NCBI GenBank assembly: GCA_005405945.1
Contig: BJHW01000002.1
Coordinates: 310,001 to 374,000 of the forward strand
Source: Streptomyces violaceusniger
GTDB taxonomy: Bacteria; Actinomycetota; Actinomycetes; Streptomycetales; Streptomycetaceae
Direction of reading: 5' to 3'
DNA: 64,000 nucleotides
Shown one piece after another: positions 63,433 to 64,000 of this stretch; position 1 is the stretch's first letter; every line of letters starts with the position of its first letter. Below the pieces are notes generated by a model. That model ran no database searches and had not been told where the DNA came from. It worked only from the letters and a program-made list of their open reading frames with translations. The translations under genes and the position numbers were made by a program.

Positions 63433-64000
63433 TCAGGCGGGCTGGGTCGCCGCGGCGATCCGCTCGTTGCGCAGCGCCTCGTACCACTGGTCGTTGACCG
63501 GCGGCAGCGCGTTCACATCGAGGGCCAGCTTCAGCAGGTGGTCCGCGATGTGCGGGTTGCGGGCCATCACCGGGCCGTGCATGTACGTTCCGAAGACGGT
63601 GTCGCTGTACGCGCCCTCGAAGCCGTCGCCGGTGCCGTTGCCGTTGCCGAACCGGACCCGGGCGAAGGGGCGGGCGGTCGGGCCCAGGTGGGTGACGCCC
63701 TGGTGGTTCTCGAAGCCGGTCAGCGGGGGCAGCGCCAGCCGCTCGTCGATGTCGGCCAGTACGTCCCCGACGCAGCGGGCGCCCTCGCCGCGGGTGCTGA
63801 CCACGTCCAGCAGGCCCAGGCCCTGCTGCCGCTGCCCGAGGTCGTTGATGAACTCATGGCCGAGGATCTGGTACCCGGCGCACACCGAGAAGACGATCGC
63901 CCCGTTGGCGACCGCCCGGCTCAGCCCGCCGTCCCGCATCAGCCGCTCGGCGGCCAGCCGCTGCGGCCGGTCCTCGCCGCCGCCGATCAGATAGATGTCC
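63433..64000 (-). CDS. gatD: GatD-like type 1 glutamine amidotransferase, 3' part
   Basis: The last 189 codons of a CobB/CobQ-like glutamine amidotransferase that runs off the right edge. The nucleophile is in FSVCAGYQILGHEF, and the His/Glu region is GTYMHGPVMARNP. This matches GatD, which with MurT amidates lipid II glutamate; murT would be expected just outside the window. The 5' end and the rest of the domain cannot be checked here, so cobyric acid synthase-like relatives are not excluded. Confidence 0.82.
   Translation of the reverse strand, partial: DIYLIGGGEDRPQRLAAERLMRDGGLSRAVANGAIVFSVCAGYQILGHEFINDLGQRQQGLGLLDVVSTRGEGARCVGDVLADIDERLALPPLTGFENHQGVTHLGPTARPFARVRFGNGNGTGDGFEGAYSDTVFGTYMHGPVMARNPHIADHLLKLALDVNALPPVNDQWYEALRNERIAAATQPA

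Overview
The window is about 64 kb of very GC-rich DNA with strong G/C bias at third codon positions, GTG and TTG starts, Tat signals, rare TTA codons, a DUF397/XRE pair and a complete conservon. Together these point to a Streptomyces chromosome or a close relative. No rRNA, tRNA, CRISPR array or replication origin was seen. I had no database access, so family names rest on motifs and recalled family features.

Layout. 1-4.5 kb: 5' part of an OmpR-type response regulator, then a beta-carbonic anhydrase coupled to a SulP transporter, then sbcD-sbcC, whose SbcC carries a large low-complexity insert. 9-21 kb: DUF885 protein, Lrp/AsnC regulator divergent from a Cys/Met-metabolism PLP lyase, ACT-GNAT protein, DUF1990 protein, Tat-secreted PhoD phosphatase, alpha/beta hydrolase, SDR, and a GntR/UTRA regulator convergent with a ROK regulator. 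21.3-26.2 kb: a lower-GC patch. Its 22.33-26.22 kb core is bounded by the real 3' end of mug and a displaced, about 90% identical copy of that 3' end, so it looks like an integrated island. It holds an IS630 remnant, a hydrolase, an RsbW-like ATPase and a 5-FCL homologue.

26-40 kb: mug-purB, SGNH hydrolase, two CBS-domain transport-like membrane proteins, a 189-bp MITE-like element, GNAT, F420-type oxidoreductase, orphan ABC ATPase, methyltransferase, and the biotin cluster bioB-bioA-bioD divergent from bioF. 40-47 kb: WhiJ-like XRE/DUF397/ATPase trio, a class III cyclase-like protein coupled to a VOC protein, an NlpC/P60 hydrolase, a clpP pair divergent from a Phd/YefM antitoxin, and an M28 aminopeptidase. 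47.7-53.1 kb: urease operon ureABCFGD. 53.2-64 kb: secreted tripeptidyl-aminopeptidase-like protease with a structured leader, NAD-dependent epimerase, a five-gene conservon ending in a P450 that lacks the ExxR arginine, a small membrane protein, a CtaG-like protein, pfkA, and the 3' part of a GatD-like amidotransferase.

A caution for every user: at least eleven otherwise intact genes (SulP, sbcD, PLP lyase, hydrolase, ROK, a small hypothetical, purB, bioA, ureG, ureD, cvnA) are each broken by what reads as one missing base, always in or beside a G/C run. This is far more likely to be systematic sequencing error than biology. I annotate these as genes and give the break position.
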